This document shows positions 45,225 to 55,887 of a DNA stretch of 64,000 bases, in pieces. A program made the position numbers and the translations under genes. Each line of letters begins with the position of its first letter. The first letter of the stretch is position 1. The notes under the pieces are model-generated. The model was not told the DNA's origin. It made no database searches and saw only the letters and a program-made list of their open reading frames with translations. This DNA comes from Pseudomonas sp. CCI4.2 (lineage in GTDB: Bacteria; Pseudomonadota; Gammaproteobacteria; Pseudomonadales; Pseudomonadaceae), in NCBI RefSeq assembly GCF_034350045.1, contig NZ_CP133781.1, forward strand, positions 1,518,001 to 1,582,000, written 5' to 3'.

Positions 45225-47596
45225 TCCGCTCCTGGTACAGCAAGAGTGATTGCTTTTTCTCGACCGCCCAGCGTTTGAACTTGTATGCTGTTAGTATTTA
45301 AGCTGCTCACAAGTGTATCTTTCTCATCAGTAACGCCTTTCTCTTCCAGCTCCAACTGGAATCGATATCCTCTATCCCCCTCGGCTGCGGCCAGGACTTC
45401 CAGAGGGTACCAGACTTGAGCTTCAACAAACTGAGCATCTACTTCTAATGGAACCCATGTTTGCCAGATAATGCCCGCGTTGTTCTCGAAAAGGGGGTGG
45501 TAAACATTTTCTGCCTTTGTGGGCCCGTTTTCGTTAGGCGTTTTGCCTAGTAGTGACGGGTCAATCATGTAGCCATTATCGATGAATTTTTCTTTCAACG
45601 ATTTTCCAAGTTTCTCAACCATGCCCACGTAATACGGTTGATGGCTCGCTATCAAATTGACTTGAACCACTGATCCCTGAAGTTCTGCGGGGAGATGTAA
45701 CTGGACCCACGCGCCGTTCTGAAGTGGAATCTTTTGATGACCTTGTTTATAAGAGTATCGCTCGATGAGCGTGTATGTTGGTTTAACGTGAAGTGTTGGG
45801 CTCAGTTGTATCTCGAGAAAAGATCGGTACTCCTCTGTATCGCTCAATAATGTTTGAGGTAGGCGTTCTTCTGGGAAACGGGACCAAGAGCCCATACGTA
45901 ACCATTGGCCTACGGCATCGCGTTTCAGGTAGTTGAGCGTGAGCGTGGTCGCAAGATAAATTAAACCCATTGCAAGCGCCGCCCATGCGGTGAATGGATT
46001 CATGGCAAGCGGCAAAAGCAATGGGTTGCCAGCAACTGCAAGTAGTCCTGCACCTAATTGCAGAACCCCGATCATCGCCATTCCAAAAACTGCTCCTCGT
46101 TTAACCCACAGCAGATTTTTATCGGTCAACGAATATGTGCTTTTTATGTCATCTGAAATGTCCCAGGTCTCGGTGAGCGTCGCCACCAAAGTGAATGCAC
46201 CCAATCCCACCAGTCGAGCACCGAAACCACGTATGAGGCTCCCCCAACCTGGCTGACTGTGCGTCCAATAATTAGCGGATTTCTTCATGATCCCTAATGT
46301 TCCTCCATCAACAACCGTACTCAAATCCTTCATCACCCCCCACTTCGTCTCCACAAACAATCCCATCAACGCACTGCCGGTGTACGCCGCGGCCGATGTC
46401 AGCTTTACCCAGTCCTTCTCACTCAACTCCCCATCTTTCGACAAATCGCGATAAACCAGCGCGGTATTAATCAAGTTGGAAATGATCACGGCGTAGGTAA
46501 ACGCTCCAGCGTTGAGGCCGCGTTTTTCGCTCCAGGCGCGGACTCCGTTGAGCCAATTATCGGCAGCGAGGCCGCCGCGGGCGAGGGAGGAAGCGATGCC
46601 TTCCTGGATGGATTTGAGGTACGGCGAATGTTCGAACTCAAACAACAGCGGTAGTTTTAGAGCATGGACTTTGAGGGCGTTGTCCGCGTCAGCCACGGCG
46701 CGGCCCAGGCTGCGGGCGTTGTAGGTGTCGCGTTGGTAGGTGAAGCGATACTGGGCGCTGTTTAACCCAGCGCGTAACTGGTTCATCTCCTGTTTCCATT
46801 GCATGAGGCGTTTGGCAAAGTCAGGGACGGACTTGAGTACATTGGGATGTCCCATCAGGAAATTGCCGATGGCCAGATTGCGCAGCAGGGCGCCCAAGTG
46901 CGGACTTTTCCCACTGGCCAAACGGCTGTCCGCAGCCAATAAGGCGAGCAGCGTTTTCTCCAGAACGTGTTTGCCAGCGCCTTTGACCAGATCGCCCATG
47001 GCCTTGAAGGTGTTTTGAATCGGTTCGCTCAGGGCCTTCATCCACGGGTGGCTGGCGATGGCGTCGTGGCCCAGCAACGCGTTCAGTTCGCTGGCACGAC
47101 TGAACAGCCCATTGATATCGTTATGGTCTTGGATCAGGTCGTTAACTTGCGCATCGAAAGCGGCTTTCAGGCCGACGGAAAATCCGAAGCGGGCGACGCC
47201 GAACAGCGATTTGGCGTGCAGTTCTTCTTCCATCATCCAGTGCGAGGTCGTCAGGTCCTGGCCGAGAATTTCCAGCAGGCCCGCGATAAGGCTTTGCAGG
47301 TAAAGCAGGCTGTCGGGGTGGGTGGTGTCAACGAACAGTTTTAGCGGTTCGGTGCCGATGTGCTCGGCCCACGTCCTGAGGTCTTGCTGGGTTTTTGAGA
47401 GCTGCTGGCGCAGGGCATCACTCCGGGGCTGCTGGGTTTCGGCAAAGCTGCGTGCCGCGACATGATCGGCTTGCAGACGCCATTTTTGCCGGTTCTCCCA
47501 ACTTTCGCGCAGCTTGGGGTCGGGCCGGCTGTGGTATTTCGAGTAGATCTGATTGCCGATTTCGGTGGACGGCAGGCCGTTCAATCCAAGGATCAA
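45221..47596 (-). CDS. VasX-like T6SS effector, C-terminal part (putative pore-forming)
   Basis: 791 aa, starting with TTG that overlaps the stop of the preceding ORF (TTGA). Residues 1-450 are mainly helical (LIAGLLEILGQDL, LEKTLLALLAADSR). A hydrophobic cluster at about 453-475, 500-523 and 530-557 (GVLQLGAGLLAVAGNP, TAWAALAMGLIYLATTLTL) is the expected membrane-inserting part of a VasX/colicin-like toxin. A polar beta-rich tail (about 590-791) follows. Together with 47593-48627 it equals about 1135 residues, close to the roughly 1,085 of V. cholerae VasX, so one split gene is plausible. AT content rises from about 46290 towards the 3' end. Confidence 0.75.
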   Translation of the reverse strand: MILGLNGLPSTEIGNQIYSKYHSRPDPKLRESWENRQKWRLQADHVAARSFAETQQPRSDALRQQLSKTQQDLRTWAEHIGTEPLKLFVDTTHPDSLLYLQSLIAGLLEILGQDLTTSHWMMEEELHAKSLFGVARFGFSVGLKAAFDAQVNDLIQDHNDINGLFSRASELNALLGHDAIASHPWMKALSEPIQNTFKAMGDLVKGAGKHVLEKTLLALLAADSRLASGKSPHLGALLRNLAIGNFLMGHPNVLKSVPDFAKRLMQWKQEMNQLRAGLNSAQYRFTYQRDTYNARSLGRAVADADNALKVHALKLPLLFEFEHSPYLKSIQEGIASSLARGGLAADNWLNGVRAWSEKRGLNAGAFTYAVIISNLINTALVYRDLSKDGELSEKDWVKLTSAAAYTGSALMGLFVETKWGVMKDLSTVVDGGTLGIMKKSANYWTHSQPGWGSLIRGFGARLVGLGAFTLVATLTETWDISDDIKSTYSLTDKNLLWVKRGAVFGMAMIGVLQLGAGLLAVAGNPLLLPLAMNPFTAWAALAMGLIYLATTLTLNYLKRDAVGQWLRMGSWSRFPEERLPQTLLSDTEEYRSFLEIQLSPTLHVKPTYTLIERYSYKQGHQKIPLQNGAWVQLHLPAELQGSVVQVNLIASHQPYYVGMVEKLGKSLKEKFIDNGYMIDPSLLGKTPNENGPTKAENVYHPLFENNAGIIWQTWVPLEVDAQFVEAQVWYPLEVLAAAEGDRGYRFQLELEEKGVTDEKDTLVSSLNTNSIQVQTLGGREKAITLAVPGAE

Positions 47597-48627
47597 ACCG
47601 GTGCCGGGGGTGCACCGGAGTCTTCCTCAACTTTGAGTTGTTCGAAGTATTTTTCAGCCAGGGCGACGTATTCCCGGGTCGCGCTTTCATCCCTGAGCGC
47701 CGGCTTTGGAAGCAGTGATCGATCGCTGCCGGCGCCGCACAGTTGCTCGACAATCCCGGCAATCCCCAGCTTGTGCTCGTGCTCGTCCTGCCATTCCTGA
47801 AGGGCGGCTTGGTCGGCAGCCAGTTGCATGCCGAGGTCTTCCATCACCGCCAAGGGGTCGTTGAGAGCGATAAGCACTGAACTGAATTTGTCGTCGACGG
47901 TGCCGGTCCAGAGCACGTCGGCGGCCAGTGGTACCGCGTGTCGGGTTTCACCGAGGCCGCCGATGGCCTTGGGTGGATGGGCCGAATCGGCAAAACGACC
48001 GTCGTCGGCAATCGGCCAGGCATCGATGTCCGCTACAGCTTTCTTCGCCAATTGCATCAACGGCAGGGCGTGGGGCACCGACAGGCTGCCGCTGTATTCT
48101 TTCAGGTCCAGCGCCTGCATCCACTGTGAACGATCCTTGGCGTGGGAACGCAGATGCTCACACGTGCGCCAGGTCCATTGCTGTGGTGAAAAGGCGATGT
48201 ACAGTTGATGGCTGCGCGGGTAAAGCAAGTGTGTCTGGCAAACGCCTCTGTTTGAATTAGAACGTTGATCCAAACCGATCTCGGACTCGTCCCAAAGGAT
48301 GCGGGTGAGGAGGGCGGTGACCGCCGAATACGAGTACTCGTGCAGGGTGTTGGCGGTTTCATCAAAGACATAGACATAACCCTCGCGCAGTTGGCGCAGG
48401 GTGTAGGTGCGGGTTTTCAACGGGGGTAGAAAGGCCCATTTACCGCGTGGGCTCAGCGGGGTGAGCGCGGCGGGATCGACGTCGTAATGCGAGCGATCCA
48501 AGGCGTAGCGCATCGGCACGATAGCGATTTCAGCGTTTTTGAAGGGGCATGACGCTTTGGTCGCCGCTGGCGTATCCGTGAACAGAGCGTCGCGCCGTTC
48601 TTGCAGGGTGCCGGTTTTAGCGAACAT
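47593..48627 (-). CDS. VasX-like T6SS effector, N-terminal part
   Basis: 344 aa from the ATG at 48627, which follows AGGGACTTCATTC and overlaps the end of the DUF4123 gene by 11 bp; the frame is open up to 48768. The first half resembles the VasX N-terminal region: CPFKNAEIAIVPMRYALDRS (about 28-47), then RTYTLRQLREGYVYVFDE and a conserved HLLYPRSHQLYIAFSPQQWT segment. This part is thought to serve delivery with VgrG and the chaperone. It stops at a Pro-rich stretch (SGAPPAPV) where the next ORF begins in another frame. It may be a separate gene or the front half of a frameshifted effector. Confidence 0.78.
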   Translation of the reverse strand: MFAKTGTLQERRDALFTDTPAATKASCPFKNAEIAIVPMRYALDRSHYDVDPAALTPLSPRGKWAFLPPLKTRTYTLRQLREGYVYVFDETANTLHEYSYSAVTALLTRILWDESEIGLDQRSNSNRGVCQTHLLYPRSHQLYIAFSPQQWTWRTCEHLRSHAKDRSQWMQALDLKEYSGSLSVPHALPLMQLAKKAVADIDAWPIADDGRFADSAHPPKAIGGLGETRHAVPLAADVLWTGTVDDKFSSVLIALNDPLAVMEDLGMQLAADQAALQEWQDEHEHKLGIAGIVEQLCGAGSDRSLLPKPALRDESATREYVALAEKYFEQLKVEEDSGAPPAPV

Positions 48628-49498
48628 GAATGAAGTCCCTGTGCATATGGCGAAAAATGTCGAACGCTTTGATGCGCAACTCGGGTGACAGGCGCGGATG
48701 TTCGGGGTCGCGGTCAAGCCAGGTTTGATAGCGGCCGTCCCTTTGATCGGCAAAGTCGGAGCCCGCATCCAGGCTTATTTCGGCCCAAATGATCAGTCCA
48801 CGTTCGGTAAACAAACCCCAGGCAAGCCCGCTATCGATCGTTGATTGCATCCAGTCCCATGTTTGCTGACTGTTCATGGCTGCAAAAGAGTCGGGGCGGC
48901 GGCTGTTTAACCACTGGTAAAAACGTTCCTCCAACTGCCAGCGTTGCGCCCGTGCAAGCGCTGCCAGCTGTGGATGGTCGAGAAAGGCAAATTCCGGGGT
49001 CCAGGAAGATTCGGCGTCAACTCGGCTAAACCTCTGCCAGGAACTTGGAGACGGTTCTTGCCAGCGGTGTGTCGGACGGCCTACCCACCAGTGTTCGATA
49101 GGCCCTAGCCGCTCAGCCAGTTGTGCGTCCGAGAAGCTCGACAGCCAAAAAATCGCGACCAAGGGATCGGAAAACCGCAGTAAGCCGTTGCCGCCCCATG
49201 CGTCGGGCGGGCAGATGAAGTGCCGCAGATGGTTGGCCACGACGTGCAGCGGCTTCGTGCTGTACAGCAACGTTGAATCTTGTTGCTTGCGAGGTTCATT
49301 GAGCCATTGCGAAACGTGCGGGCTGTCCGCGTCGAGCTGGATCAGAATCGGTCCCTGGTCATGCAGTTCACTCCAGCGGGTTCCCATGTACAGCGGATTG
49401 GCCCGCGTGGATTGATCGTCCTTGAGTAACTCAACCAGCGCGCCGGGACGTAGCGCTCCATCGATCAGCAGGTAGTTGGCATGCTCAGGGCTGCTCAT
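48617..49498 (-). CDS. DUF4123 T6SS effector chaperone/adaptor (Tap-like)
   Basis: 293 aa. The DUF4123 pattern is visible in the first 140 residues: [38 protein letters not shown], and [24 protein letters not shown]4123 proteins load effectors onto the cognate VgrG tip. The gene overlaps vgrG by 4 bp (ATGA) and the effector by 11 bp, so VgrG, chaperone and toxin should be made in step. No signal peptide or TM; cytoplasmic. Confidence 0.88.
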   Translation of the reverse strand: MSSPEHANYLLIDGALRPGALVELLKDDQSTRANPLYMGTRWSELHDQGPILIQLDADSPHVSQWLNEPRKQQDSTLLYSTKPLHVVANHLRHFICPPDAWGGNGLLRFSDPLVAIFWLSSFSDAQLAERLGPIEHWWVGRPTHRWQEPSPSSWQRFSRVDAESSWTPEFAFLDHPQLAALARAQRWQLEERFYQWLNSRRPDSFAAMNSQQTWDWMQSTIDSGLAWGLFTERGLIIWAEISLDAGSDFADQRDGRYQTWLDRDPEHPRLSPELRIKAFDIFRHMHRDFIHVR

Positions 49499-51594
49499 GG
49501 GGCTTTGTCCTGTTCCATTTCACAGACTTCGCAATGGGCAGGTGCTTGCTCCAAGAGCTGCTCGATGGCCGGCGCTGAAATCGGCGTGACAGGCGGGATA
49601 ACGGCGGCGCCCAGAGCCTCTACGCCCTCGGGTGGCAGTGGCATCGAAGGAGTTCCCGGCAGCGGCGCACCGCCCAGCAAAATGGGTACGCTGGAAAAGA
49701 TGCCCGCAGGGCTGAGGAAAAGATGCTGGCCGCCTGCTGTCAGCGTCAGCGTCATACCGGCATCGATGATCAGGTTGACGCCTGCCTTGAGATGCACTTC
49801 TTGGCCAGCTTCTACAGACACCCCTTCGGTAACTTGGGTATGGCTGGACCCCGCCACCTGCAAATGATCCCCCGCCGATAACTGCACTTTGCGGTCGCCG
49901 GTAACGGCTTGATGGTGCTCAGCCTCCAGCACTGAAACACTGTTGCCTTTGATGGTTTCCAAGCGCTGACCGCGCACCTCAAGGCGGCTGTCGTTCTGGA
50001 TCAGTTGCTCCATGTCGCGCTGGGCGCGCAGGTAGACCCGTTCAGCGCCATCGCGATCTTCAAAAGAGACTTCGTTGAAGCCCTGGCTTGCCTTGGAGCT
50101 GCGACTGCGGAACACGCTTTTGGTCTTGTTCGCCGGTAACTCATACGGCACCGGATTCAGACTGTTCGGCAAACAGCCCATGACAATCGGCCGGTCCGCG
50201 TCGCCTTCCAAGTAGGAAATCAACACTTCCATGCCCACCCGAGGCAAGGTCACCGCGCCATGACTGTTGCCCGCCCAACTCGACGCCACCCGCACCCAGC
50301 AACTGGTGGTTTCGTCATTCAGCTCGCGGCGGTCCCAGTGAAACTTGACCTTTACCCGGCCGAATTTATCGCAGTGGATTTCTTCGCCTTCCGGGCCAGT
50401 GACCTTGGCGGTTTGGGTGCTGTGGATCAGTGGTTTGGGGTGGCGCAAGGCGGGGCGAAACTGGATCGTTTCGGGGATGGCGGTGAAGGAATTCCGATAA
50501 CCCTGAGCGATTTTCCCGGCGGCGACCGGGGCGTCAGCGCCCAATTCTTCCAATACCTGCGGCTGCCGCCCTTCGTGCTTGATTGAAACCAGCACCCACG
50601 GGTTATTCCATTTCAGCTGCGGGTGTTCTTCCAGCTGGATCACCGTCCCGCTGCGCAACACCGGGTGATCGCTGCTGCCGTCGGCCAGTTGAAAATCCGT
50701 GCGGTGCCGTTCCAGGTCTCGGTTGGATAATCGTCTGCCGTGATCGTCTTCCAGAAAACGACCGGGATAGACGTAATGCTCAAACTTCGGTTCGACATGC
50801 AGGGCCTCACCCCTTTGGGCTTGGGCTGGGGTCGCCTGCGGACTTCTAACGCTTTCCAATAAATAACCAGCTTTCTGGAAATCGTAATCGCGATGCACCA
50901 CGTGGCTGGTGCGTGCCGCCAGGCGCACGCCGAAGGACTGAATCGAACAGTCCTCGGGCACCATGCCGTTCAACGGTTTGAACGGCAGCGCCAACCGCGC
51001 CGCGTGGGGAAACATTATTTCGTCATCGGCGAAAATCAACCGATGGCCGTCAGCCGAATGCTCAAAACGGTAAAACCAACCGTCTTCTTCACACAGCCGA
51101 TTGACGAAGTGCAGGTCGCTTTCGTCGTACTGAACGCAATAGTCACGGACCGGAGCGCGGGTCACGCCACTGTCGAATTGCACGTCCAGGCCGTCAAACA
51201 GGCCGTGTTCTTTGAGCACTTCAAGAATGATCGCCGGCACGCTCATCTGCTGGAACGAGCGGCGGTGGCTGCTGTGTTCCAAGTACGCGAGAGAGGGTTT
51301 GAGCACCGCGACGTAGTGGGTCAGCCGGGCATTGGAATCGCTTTTGTGGATGGAGTGAATCTGCCCGTGAATGCCTTCGCCGTCCGGGCCGAAACCGAGA
51401 AAAGCCGCCTTGTGCAGCAGGTCCGAAAGCTCAATACCAGACGACCGACTGACCAGTTCGACGGTGATGGCGTACGGCGTGCTGACGGCTTCGGTGCCAT
51501 CAAATGCGAGGACTTGAAAATGGCGGGGTTCAACACCTTTCACGTTCAGCGTGAAGGTTGGGACGGCGGCCTGAGGCATTGGCAGATTCTCCAC
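49495..51594 (-). CDS. vgrG: T6SS spike protein VgrG
   Basis: 699 aa. A gp27-like region (about 1-380, with [24 protein letters not shown] start and [22 protein letters not shown]) and a gp5/OB region ([30 protein letters not shown], [20 protein letters not shown]) precede a beta-helix of valine-rich repeats (about 520-640). The C-terminal 60 residues are Pro-rich and end [13 protein letters not shown], outside the canonical needle, and may receive the chaperone-effector complex. No structural T6SS genes lie in the window, so this is an orphan vgrG island. A second Met five residues in is an alternative start. Confidence 0.95.
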   Translation of the reverse strand: MENLPMPQAAVPTFTLNVKGVEPRHFQVLAFDGTEAVSTPYAITVELVSRSSGIELSDLLHKAAFLGFGPDGEGIHGQIHSIHKSDSNARLTHYVAVLKPSLAYLEHSSHRRSFQQMSVPAIILEVLKEHGLFDGLDVQFDSGVTRAPVRDYCVQYDESDLHFVNRLCEEDGWFYRFEHSADGHRLIFADDEIMFPHAARLALPFKPLNGMVPEDCSIQSFGVRLAARTSHVVHRDYDFQKAGYLLESVRSPQATPAQAQRGEALHVEPKFEHYVYPGRFLEDDHGRRLSNRDLERHRTDFQLADGSSDHPVLRSGTVIQLEEHPQLKWNNPWVLVSIKHEGRQPQVLEELGADAPVAAGKIAQGYRNSFTAIPETIQFRPALRHPKPLIHSTQTAKVTGPEGEEIHCDKFGRVKVKFHWDRRELNDETTSCWVRVASSWAGNSHGAVTLPRVGMEVLISYLEGDADRPIVMGCLPNSLNPVPYELPANKTKSVFRSRSSKASQGFNEVSFEDRDGAERVYLRAQRDMEQLIQNDSRLEVRGQRLETIKGNSVSVLEAEHHQAVTGDRKVQLSAGDHLQVAGSSHTQVTEGVSVEAGQEVHLKAGVNLIIDAGMTLTLTAGGQHLFLSPAGIFSSVPILLGGAPLPGTPSMPLPPEGVEALGAAVIPPVTPISAPAIEQLLEQAPAHCEVCEMEQDKAP

Positions 51595-51660
51595 ATCAAA
51601 AGATGCGGTAACTCTGCAGGACTGGGCCTTTAACGACTATCGGGCGGAGCTAACACGTTG

Positions 51661-51700
51661 CGTAGGACGCATCCCGTGCGCTGGTAGGGTTCGTCCTACG
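51661..51700. other. Inverted repeat upstream of vgrG
   Basis: CGTAGGACG / CGTCCTACG, 9-bp perfect arms 22 bases apart (51661-51669 and 51692-51700), in the short region that must hold the vgrG promoter. It may be a REP-like palindrome or an operator. Confidence 0.45.
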
Positions 51701-51716
51701 GCTTTGTCCTTGCAAT

Positions 51717-51754
51717 AAAAAAGCCCCGTCCGGCATAACCCGGACGGGGCTTTT
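51717..51754. terminator. Terminator after argB
   Basis: AAAAGCCCCGTCCGG / CCGGACGGGGCTTTT around a 6-base loop: a symmetric stem with A-run and T-run. It ends the argB message on the minus strand and separates the housekeeping operon from the vgrG island. Confidence 0.93.
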
Positions 51755-51775
51755 GATTTCCAACCGACTAACCCA

Positions 51776-52681
<906 letters not shown>

Positions 52682-52709
52682 TCAGGGCTCCAGTGAGACT
52701 TAAGGTCGG

Positions 52710-55310
52710 TCAAAACGGTAGTTCGAGATCAGGTGCGACGTTTTTCAGTTGGGCATGAAACACATCTTTGATGCGTTGCAGCTCAGCTTCAGTATCGGCT
52801 TCGAAGCGCAAAACCAATACCGGTGTGGTGTTCGAAGCACGAACCAGACCCCAGCCTTTCGGGTAATCAACACGAACGCCGTCGATGCTGGTCAGCTTGG
52901 CTTCTTGCCCCCACTGCGCGTCGCGTTGCAAGGTTTCGATGATGCTGAACTTGGTCAGGTCAGTCACGTCGATATTGATTTCAGGGGTAGAAATGTCGTT
53001 CGGAAAGGTGGCGAACACTTCGTCAGCGGTGCCTTTTTCCTGGCTGAGAATTTCCAGCAGGCGTGCAGCGCTGTAAATGCCATCGTCAAAACCGAACCAA
53101 CGTTCTTTGAAAAAGATGTGGCCGCTCATTTCGCCGGCCAACAATGCGCCGCTTTCGCGCATTTTCTTTTTGATCAGCGAGTGACCCGTTTTCCACATCA
53201 CCGGGCGGCCGCCGTATTCAAGAATCAGCGGCGTGAGGCGGCGCGTGCATTTGACGTCGAAAATGATGTCGGCGCCTGGGTTGCGGGAGACCACATCCTT
53301 GGCAAACAGCATCAGCAAACGGTCAGGGAACACGATGGCGCCGGTATTGGTTACCACCCCAACGCGATCACCGTCACCATCGAACGCCAGACCCAGATCG
53401 GCCCCGGTTTCCTTGACCTTGGCGATCAAGTCGACAAGGTTTTCCGGTTTGCCTGGATCGGGGTGATGGTTCGGGAAGTTGCCATCGACGTCACAAAACA
53501 GTGGGATGACTTCGCAATTCAGAGCTTCGATCAACTGCGGTGCGATGACGCCTGCCGCGCCGTTACCGCAATCGACCACGACTTTCATGCGCCGGGCGAG
53601 GACCACGTCCTTGGTGATTTCCTTGAAGTAAGACTCAAGAATTTCAACCTTCTCGACGTTACCTTTGCCCGTGGTCAGGTCATTGGTTTTCAGGCGGGTG
53701 TGCAGCGCCTGTATCTGTTCGTTGGCCAGAGTGTCGCCAGCGATGACGATCTTGAAGCCGTTGTAGTTCGATGGGTTATGGCTACCAGTCAGCATGACGC
53801 CCGATTTACCGGCCAATACGTTAGCGGCGTAGTAAAGGGCTGGAGTCGGAACGAGTCCGACGTCGCTGACGTGGCATCCACTGTCAAACAACCCCTGAAT
53901 CAGTTGCTGGACCAACTCAGGTCCGGACAAGCGGCCATCGCGGCCTACGGACACGTGTGGTTCATTCTTGGCCAGACTTTCTGAGCCGATTGCGCGACCG
54001 ATCCAGTAAGCCGTTTGTGCACTAAGGGTTTCACCGATGACACCGCGAATGTCGTACGCGCGGAAAATGCTGTCAGGGAATGCAGGTGCTACGGTATCTG
54101 GGCTGCTCATGATCTGGGGGTGCTCCATTCTCAGGAAATCCTGGTTTTCGTCGAGGATGTCGATATCGAGAATATCGGTATCTTGAAACAGCGGATCAAC
54201 CCACTCGGCATGCTGGGCGTCGGGATGTATCGCCGCTGCGGCACTGGTTGTGTCGAAGCTGGCCTTGCCACTTGACATCCCTTGGGCGGCACTCACCACC
54301 ACGGGAGGTGCGCTGCGCATTGAAAATCGAGCCAGGCTTTGTGCCAGGCCGTTCAGCGCTGGAAGACTCAAGCCGAAGGCTTTGACGGCTTTTCCGCCCG
54401 AGAGTTCTTGAAGCAACTGATCCAGCTGTCGCGCATCTGCACTAATACGCCGTTGCAACACACGTTCATTGAGGAATAGCCCAAACACTGCGCCGACAAA
54501 CGCAAGCAATACTGCCAAGCCCATGACTAACCACGGCGTTCCTGAGTTGAGTGCCGGGCCCGGGGAAAACTCGAGTTTCCAGTTAGCCTGGCCGGTGTCG
54601 AATGTTTGTGCCAAGCCAGACGCTTGACCGCGCAACAGCAACACTTGTGCCGGGCTGGAACCGAACTGCTGCGTTACTTTCACTTCGCCAACACCCGCTG
54701 GGAGCAGTGGCAAAGCATCCAGTACCCGTTGCAGATCGAATGCCAGCAGCAACGTTCCGATGACAGGTGCGGTAGGGTTGGCGCGCAGGGGGGCGGCACT
54801 GTAAACCAACCACCGATCACCTATTTTGCGCGCCTCGGGTGATGGAATCTGGCCTTGGGCGGCTTTGTTAAGCATGTCCAGCGTAGCGAAGCTCACCGGC
54901 ACCGGGCCTTGGGCATTTACCTCGGTCAAGCCGATATGATTCAGTCGGGCCCCGATCACACCGCTACGAAAGCCTAGCTGGGTTTGGGCGTTGCTGATGG
55001 CCCCGGCATCGTTGCTTTGCAGTGCCTGAATCAATGCGCCATCAAGCGCTGCGGCCTGGGTTTCTGCGTTCAACTGCTTGAGCGCCATACCAACGGCTGC
55101 GGCCTGACTGGAGCCCCAGGCTTCACCCAACTGCGGTTGCTGCTGCGAATGGTTGGCAAGCGCCCACCACAGCAGTGCGCTGGCAGCGACCAAGCCAATG
55201 ACCACCGAGATCAGTCCCGGTGAAAAAACCCGTTGGCGAGCACCTAACGGTTGATCGTTGACGGGTTTAGAGGTACCGCTTGCTGTGGCCTTACCGTTAA
55301 AACCCTTCAA
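52710..55310 (-). CDS. algC: Phosphomannomutase/phosphoglucomutase AlgC, membrane-anchored long form
   Basis: 866 aa. The C-terminal 466 residues are the classical AlgC enzyme (alginate, LPS and rhamnolipid precursors): phosphoserine loop LTGSHNPSNYNG (Ser510), metal loop AFDGDGDRVG, sugar loop GEMSGHIFF and phosphate loop RASNTTPVLVLRFE. The N-terminal 400 residues carry two TM helices (about 33-52 and 260-280) around a periplasmic sensor-like domain. An internal ATG at 54110 would give the short form, though its ribosome site is weak. Both forms may be made. Confidence 0.93.
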   Translation of the reverse strand: MKGFNGKATASGTSKPVNDQPLGARQRVFSPGLISVVIGLVAASALLWWALANHSQQQPQLGEAWGSSQAAAVGMALKQLNAETQAAALDGALIQALQSNDAGAISNAQTQLGFRSGVIGARLNHIGLTEVNAQGPVPVSFATLDMLNKAAQGQIPSPEARKIGDRWLVYSAAPLRANPTAPVIGTLLLAFDLQRVLDALPLLPAGVGEVKVTQQFGSSPAQVLLLRGQASGLAQTFDTGQANWKLEFSPGPALNSGTPWLVMGLAVLLAFVGAVFGLFLNERVLQRRISADARQLDQLLQELSGGKAVKAFGLSLPALNGLAQSLARFSMRSAPPVVVSAAQGMSSGKASFDTTSAAAAIHPDAQHAEWVDPLFQDTDILDIDILDENQDFLRMEHPQIMSSPDTVAPAFPDSIFRAYDIRGVIGETLSAQTAYWIGRAIGSESLAKNEPHVSVGRDGRLSGPELVQQLIQGLFDSGCHVSDVGLVPTPALYYAANVLAGKSGVMLTGSHNPSNYNGFKIVIAGDTLANEQIQALHTRLKTNDLTTGKGNVEKVEILESYFKEITKDVVLARRMKVVVDCGNGAAGVIAPQLIEALNCEVIPLFCDVDGNFPNHHPDPGKPENLVDLIAKVKETGADLGLAFDGDGDRVGVVTNTGAIVFPDRLLMLFAKDVVSRNPGADIIFDVKCTRRLTPLILEYGGRPVMWKTGHSLIKKKMRESGALLAGEMSGHIFFKERWFGFDDGIYSAARLLEILSQEKGTADEVFATFPNDISTPEINIDVTDLTKFSIIETLQRDAQWGQEAKLTSIDGVRVDYPKGWGLVRASNTTPVLVLRFEADTEAELQRIKDVFHAQLKNVAPDLELPF

Positions 55311-55425
55311 ATAACCTCTCCCCGATATTCATCCTGAACGGCAATGCGTGGTTCCTGATCCGCTTATCGCGCAGTGCGAACTTCAAACGGTCGGGTCAGG
55401 TTTATATGGTTATTTGGCAGGCTGT

Positions 55426-55881
55426 TCAGTGGCTGCCGGAATGTCCGAAGCCGCCAGCGCCGCGCTGGCTCTCGTCAAATTCTTCCACCAGCTCGAAGTG
55501 TGCCTGGACGACCGGCACCAACACTAACTGCGCAAGACGCTCGCCGACGGACATCTTGAAAGCGGTTTGGCCGCGATTCCAGCAGGAAACCATGAGTTCA
55601 CCTTGGTAATCGGAGTCGATCAAACCGACCAGATTGCCCAGCACAATGCCGTGTTTATGACCCAGGCCCGAGCGCGGCAAAATTAGCGCTGCCAAGCCAG
55701 GATCGCCAATGTAGATCGACAGGCCGGTGGGGATCAGTAACGTCTGGCCCGGTTCGATGACGGTATCTTCCTTCAGCATGGCGCGTAGATCGAGACCAGC
55801 GGAACCCGTGGTGGCGTAGGCCGGAAGAGGGAATTCGCTGCCAATGCGAGGGTCAAGGATTTTGGCTTGTAAGGCGTGCAT
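55426..55881 (-). CDS. dut: dUTP diphosphatase
   Basis: A 151-residue trimeric enzyme that removes dUTP and supplies dUMP. All five motifs are present: [46 protein letters not shown] and the C-terminal [10 protein letters not shown]. It lies 6 bp after coaBC and is probably coupled to it, the common proteobacterial arrangement. Confidence 0.97.
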   Translation of the reverse strand: MHALQAKILDPRIGSEFPLPAYATTGSAGLDLRAMLKEDTVIEPGQTLLIPTGLSIYIGDPGLAALILPRSGLGHKHGIVLGNLVGLIDSDYQGELMVSCWNRGQTAFKMSVGERLAQLVLVPVVQAHFELVEEFDESQRGAGGFGHSGSH

Positions 55882-55887
55882 ACGTGA

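Noticed and set aside
48628..48768. Longer N-terminus for the effector N-terminal ORF (47 extra residues)
   Set aside because: It lies inside the DUF4123 coding region; the ATG at 48627 has a ribosome site and the usual small overlap.
52749..53984. A 411-codon plus-strand frame opposite algC
   Set aside because: Composition-driven shadow; the minus strand has all AlgC active-site loops.
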